17,175 nucleotides of DNA from CAUZJO01 sp963580245 (GTDB lineage: Bacteria > Sumerlaeota > Sumerlaeia > MVZB01), in the NCBI GenBank assembly GCA_963580245.1, contig CAUZJO010000104.1, forward strand, positions 1 through 17,175, written 5' to 3'. The position numbers and the translations under genes are program-made. Positions 14,458 to 17,175 of this stretch are shown one piece after another; position 1 is the stretch's first letter; the number at the start of each line of letters is the position of its first letter. The notes under the pieces are model-generated. The model made no database searches. It was not told the DNA's origin and was given only the letters and a program-made list of their open reading frames with translations.

Positions 14458-16134
14458 ATGAAAAGACCGGATCCAAGGCATCGCAGCCGCATCATGCTCG
14501 ATGGACCCGACCGCGCCGGTGCCCGGGCGTTCTTCAAGGCGCTCGGCTACACCGACCGGGACCTGAAACGGCCGCTGGTCGGCGTCGCCCACTGCTGGAT
14601 GGAAGCCAATCCCTGCAACGGCAACCACCGCCACTTGGCCCAGAAGGTCAAGGAGGGGGTCCGGGCGGCCGGAGGTCTCCCCTTCGAAATCAATACGATC
14701 ACGTTGACCGATGCCGTCTCCCAGGGAATTGAAGCCATGAAGACATCGCTGGTCAGCCGCGAGGTCATCGCCGACTCAATCGAACTGGTCTGCCTGGGTC
14801 ACATGTTCGACGCGCTGGTCACGATCACCGGTTGCGATAAAACGATCCCCGCCGCCGTGATGGCCCACCTGCGCCTGAATCTTCCCGGCCTCATGCTCTA
14901 CGGAGGGTCGATCGCGGCCGGCGAATATGAAGGGTGCAAGCTGACCATCCAGGATGTCTTCGAGGCCGTCGGCGCCTATCACACGCGACAGATCGACGCG
15001 AGGACGCTCCACGGCATCGAATCGCACGCCTGCCCCGGCGTCGGCGCCTGTGGCGGTCAGTTCACGGCCAACACCATGTCGACCGCGGCCGAGATGCTGG
15101 GAATCTCTCCCATGGGAGCCAACGACGTCCCGGCGATCGATCCCGCGAAAGACCAGGTGGCCTTGGATTGCGGCACGCGGGTGATGAAACTGTTAAGGAA
15201 AGGCATCGTTCCTCGCCAGATCATCACGCGCAAGGCCCTGCTCAACGCGATCTCCGGGGTCATGGCGACCGGAGGGTCCACCAACGCCGCAATCCACCTG
15301 ATCGCCATCGCGCGCGAAGCCGGGGTTCGCCTGTCTCTCAAGGACTTCGACCGCATCTCCCGCAAGACACCGGTCCTGGCCGACCTCAAACCCTCGGGCC
15401 GCTACACCGCGCCGGAGATGCACGAGGCGGGCGGCATGGCGTTGGTCGCCCGTTATCTCTTGCAAGCGGGGCTGCTCTATCCCGACGAGCTGACCGTGAG
15501 CGGTCGGCGGATCGGCGCCGAAGCGAAGAAAGGCCGCGCCCGGCGCGGACAAGATGTGATTCGGCCGCCCGGCGATCCCGTGAAGAAATCGGGCGGGATG
15601 GTGATCTTAACCGGCAATCTGGCCCCCGAGGGATGCGTGATGAAACTGCCCGCCGCGCCGATCGCGACTCATCGCGGTCGCGCCAGAATATTCAACCGTG
15701 AAGAGGACGCCTTCGACGCCGTCAACTCCGGAAGCATCAACGTCGGCGACGTGATCGTGATCCGCTACGAAGGCCCCAAGGGCGGGCCCGGAATGCGCGA
15801 AATGCTTTCGGTCACATCGGCCATCCAAGGTCGTGGGCTGGGGGATCGAGTCGCTCTGATCACCGACGGCCGCTTCTCGGGCGCAACTCGCGGCTTCGTC
15901 GTCGGACACATCTCGCCCGAGGCGGCCAACGGCGGGCCCCTGGCCGTTATCCGCGGCGGCGATCGAATTGTACTGGATGTCCGCAACAGGTTGATCCAGG
16001 TCGAGTTGAGCGACCGTGAAATTCAACGGCGGCTCGCGCGATGGAAACCACCCAAGCCCGCCTACACGAGCGGCGTCTTGGCGAAATACGCTCGAAGCGT
16101 TTCCTCGGCCTCCGATGGAGCGACGACGCATTGA
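14458..16134 (+). CDS. ilvD: Dihydroxy-acid / sugar-acid dehydratase, IlvD/Edd family
   Basis: The 558-residue product is an Fe-S dehydratase that removes water from 2,3-dihydroxy acids to give 2-keto acids. The iron-sulfur ligands expected for the family are Cys53 ('ANPCN'), Cys126 ('GCDKT') and Cys198 ('GACGGQFTANTM'). Asp127-Lys128 follow the second Cys, where Mg and the carbamylated Lys normally act. The signatures 'MLDGPDRAGARAFFKALG' near the N-terminus and 'ITDGRFSGATRGFVVGH' near the C-terminus agree with IlvD (branched-chain amino acid synthesis). The stretch after Cys53 (GNHRHLA) and 'VAHCWMEA' before it differ from the usual IlvD text. The setting next to a hydroxyacid dehydrogenase and a sugar porter would suit an aldonate dehydratase. 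The ATG at 14458 has AAGGGG upstream. The frame stays open further back, but that part overlaps the dehydrogenase and is ignored. Confidence 0.86.
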   Translation: MKRPDPRHRSRIMLDGPDRAGARAFFKALGYTDRDLKRPLVGVAHCWMEANPCNGNHRHLAQKVKEGVRAAGGLPFEINTITLTDAVSQGIEAMKTSLVSREVIADSIELVCLGHMFDALVTITGCDKTIPAAVMAHLRLNLPGLMLYGGSIAAGEYEGCKLTIQDVFEAVGAYHTRQIDARTLHGIESHACPGVGACGGQFTANTMSTAAEMLGISPMGANDVPAIDPAKDQVALDCGTRVMKLLRKGIVPRQIITRKALLNAISGVMATGGSTNAAIHLIAIAREAGVRLSLKDFDRISRKTPVLADLKPSGRYTAPEMHEAGGMALVARYLLQAGLLYPDELTVSGRRIGAEAKKGRARRGQDVIRPPGDPVKKSGGMVILTGNLAPEGCVMKLPAAPIATHRGRARIFNREEDAFDAVNSGSINVGDVIVIRYEGPKGGPGMREMLSVTSAIQGRGLGDRVALITDGRFSGATRGFVVGHISPEAANGGPLAVIRGGDRIVLDVRNRLIQVELSDREIQRRLARWKPPKPAYTSGVLAKYARSVSSASDGATTH

Positions 16135-16212
16135 TTGGCATCGACCGCGCCACGGATTTCAGTGCGCTTGCGTGACAGATCCATCGCGGGATTTTAAAGC
16201 GCGGAGGGGTGC

Positions 16213-16392
16213 GTGAAACAACTCTACGTCTTCATCGTATCATTCGTTGCGGCGGTTGGCGGCTTTCTGTTCGGGTTCGACCTCTCGATTATTTCGGGCG
16301 CGTCCCTGATCATGGAAAAGCAGTTCGAACTCGATCCGGCGCCGTTGGTGAGATTATTCCCAGCAACACCCGTTGAACGGCCCTGGTCTTAA
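16213..16392 (+). pseudogene. Truncated sugar-porter MFS transporter (N-terminal fragment)
   Basis: A GTG start with GGAGGGG at 16203-16209 opens a 59-codon frame. Its beginning is the first membrane helix of the MFS sugar-porter family: 'FVAAVGGFLFGFDLSIISGA', then 'MEKQFELDP', the usual loop before helix 2. The likeness stops near codon 46 (about 16351). The remaining residues are unrelated and the frame ends at TAA 16390-16392. No further transporter helices occur downstream in any frame. About 400 residues are missing, so a deletion or insertion joint lies near 16351. With an intact ribosome-binding site and a position 78 bases after the dehydratase gene, it was evidently the last gene of the sugar operon. 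It cannot work as a transporter. Confidence 0.78.
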
Positions 16393-16570
16393 AGAGGTCA
16401 AGCCCAATCGGAGCATGCCGTAAGTTCAATCATTTCAAGAAACGCGAGCTTTCGGGAGGGACAGGTCCTTGGGTCTGGCCCAAACTGACCCATATCAGGC
16501 AGTCGGGGTCCCGTGGCATATTCAATGGAACCAGGCCATGAGGGTTATTTTACGATGGCAATTTTTTCTA
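16393..16570. other. Non-coding spacer after the transporter breakpoint
   Basis: No gene is seen. The composition is more AT-rich than upstream, especially after 16530. One imperfect hairpin stands out at 16464-16490 (GGTC..TTGGG-TCTGG-CCCAA..GACC), without a T tract. The preceding GGGACAGGTCC resembles REP-like end sequences associated with REP transposases, but there is no transposase here. Confidence 0.35.
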
Positions 16571-16600
16571 TTGACTGAGGGCGGGGTTGTCGATTAGACT
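16571..16600 (+). promoter_or_regulatory. Candidate sigma-70-type promoter for the RRM gene
   Basis: TTGACT (16571-16576) and TAGACT (16595-16600) are separated by 18 bases, matching five and four of six consensus positions. The start of transcription would be near 16607, leaving a leader of about 120 bases before the RRM start codon. Confidence 0.38.
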
Positions 16601-16666
16601 AATTATCGCTTTCCATTCGTTTTAGCTTCCCTCCAGCCAAATCGATTGGCAAAAGTCAAATTGAGA

Positions 16667-16706
16667 CCCAAGGAGGAATTGCGCGGTTACGTGCGGGTTC
16701 CTTGGG
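16667..16706 (+). promoter_or_regulatory. Hairpin in the RRM gene leader that hides an SD-like sequence
   Basis: CCCAAGGA (16667-16674) pairs exactly with TCCTTGGG (16699-16706). The left arm contains most of AAGGAGG (16670-16676), an ideal anti-16S sequence, yet no sensible start codon follows at proper distance. A second, real ribosome-binding site lies further down at 16720. The stem could act as a leader control element or as a ribosome standby site. No experiment is implied. Confidence 0.38.
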
Positions 16707-16719
16707 CAGAAACTCGAAC

Positions 16720-16723
16720 GGAG
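16720..16723 (+). promoter_or_regulatory. Shine-Dalgarno GGAG deciding the RRM start
   Basis: GGAG is six bases before the ATG at 16730, where the RRM fold begins. The frame is open upstream from a TTG at 16646, but no ribosome site precedes it and the extra 28 codons look non-homologous. Confidence 0.65.
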
Positions 16724-16729
16724 AATCGT

Positions 16730-17026
16730 ATGAACATTTACGTGGGAAATCTTTCCTACAACACGACCGAAGGCGACCTGCGTGGCGCCTTTGAAAGCCA
16801 CGGAGAAGTTGTCTCTGCCGCAGTGATTTCGGACAGAGACTCGGGCCGCTCCAAAGGATTTGGCTTCATTGAGATGGCCGACAGTCAACAAGCCAAGTCA
16901 GCGATCAGCGCCCTGGATGGAAGCGATCTCGATGGGCGACAAATCAAGGTGAACGAGGCTCGTCCAAAAGCCGAACGCTCTGGTGGAGGTGGAGGTGGAG
17001 GTGGAGGCCAGCGAGACCGCTGGTAA
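16730..17026 (+). CDS. Small glycine-tailed RRM RNA-binding protein
   Basis: The 98-residue protein is a single RNA-recognition motif. RNP2 is IYVGNL (3-8) and RNP1 is KGFGFIEM (42-49), with the aromatic residues that stack on RNA bases in place (Tyr4, Phe44, Phe46). Residues 85-93 are a run of glycines, followed by a polar end 'QRDRW'. Bacterial proteins of this kind, known from cyanobacteria and many other phyla, bind single-stranded RNA, and several are cold-induced. Its long structured leader and its own terminator indicate a separately regulated single-gene unit. The Gly codons are mostly alternating GGT/GGA, forming a short DNA repeat at 16981-17007. Confidence 0.93.
   Translation: MNIYVGNLSYNTTEGDLRGAFESHGEVVSAAVISDRDSGRSKGFGFIEMADSQQAKSAISALDGSDLDGRQIKVNEARPKAERSGGGGGGGGGQRDRW
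16981..17007 (+). repeat. GGTGGA-type glycine codon repeat
   Basis: Short GGTGGA units encode the glycine run at the end of the RRM protein. Such a repeat can change length by slippage, altering only the tail. Confidence 0.6.
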
Positions 17027-17079
17027 CCGCCTGTCCGTGTGAGCCAAACGCTCACGATAAGAAGCTGAAATAGAGAATG

Positions 17080-17117
17080 CGGGTCAGAATCGCGGAGGGT
17101 GATTCAGGCCCGTTTTC
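17080..17117 (+). terminator. Intrinsic terminator of the RRM gene
   Basis: A 12-position stem (17080-17091 with 17101-17112) has ten Watson-Crick pairs, one G-U pair and one A-A mismatch, a nine-base loop, and TTTT directly after (17113-17116). It lies 54 bases after the RRM stop. A smaller stem GTGAGC/GCTCAC (17039-17055) precedes it without a T tract. Confidence 0.7.
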
Positions 17118-17175
17118 TCAACTCAAACTTCTTGCTCTCTGTCTTTTCAATTTCTGTCCTTCCCGAAAACTCGCA

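Noticed and set aside
16464..16490. Terminator or REP element after the transporter fragment
   Set aside because: The stem is short and bulged with no T tract, and no second copy of the motif or transposase gene occurs in the window.
1..17175. CRISPR array, tRNA, insertion sequence or prophage
   Set aside because: No regularly spaced repeats, cloverleaf-like sequence, transposase motifs or phage genes were found.

Overview
The window is a GC-rich stretch of bacterial chromosome carrying a GspB-like secretion/pilus factor, a type IV pilin-like pseudopilin, large secreted glycan-active proteins and an Asp-box beta-propeller protein. This mix is usual in Planctomycetota and in related free-living lineages such as Sumerlaeota or Hydrogenedentota. 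That placement is an inference from gene style; there is no rRNA or other marker gene here. Several lesions suggest either gene decay or consensus errors in an assembled environmental genome.

Layout. (1) Positions 136-2531: a GspB-like membrane protein, then a secreted seven-repeat Asp-box propeller gene whose reading frame is broken by one amber codon. (2) 2588-4123, minus strand: a DEAD-box RNA helicase, convergent with the propeller gene. Its promoter appears to sit directly on its start codon, which suggests a leaderless mRNA. (3) 4376-6437: the alpha and beta subunits of a thiamine-diphosphate 2-oxoacid or acetoin dehydrogenase E1, with no E2 or E3 in the window. (4) 6438-7293: about 850 bases with no gene I can support. 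(5) 7294-7935: a pseudopilin with a strong Shine-Dalgarno sequence but AUA where the start codon should be. (6) 8175-16392: a probable carbohydrate operon. It holds a secreted GH127-like glycosidase with an intact Zn/Cys active site, a 1137-residue secreted protein of unknown function with a glycosidase-like architecture, a D-2-hydroxyacid dehydrogenase, an IlvD/Edd-family dehydratase, and the first ~46 codons of a sugar-porter MFS transporter that then breaks off. (7) 16571-17117: a small glycine-tailed RRM RNA-binding protein with a predicted promoter, a structured 5' leader and a convincing intrinsic terminator.

How the genes may work together. The 8175-16392 genes run in one direction with gaps of 23, 42, 2 and 78 bases. 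They read as a route in which secreted enzymes release sugars, a transporter (now truncated) would have imported them, and a dehydrogenase/dehydratase pair acts on 2-hydroxy or sugar acids. The least understood part is the 1137-residue protein. The helicase and RRM protein are general RNA-handling factors and have no evident link to the sugar genes.
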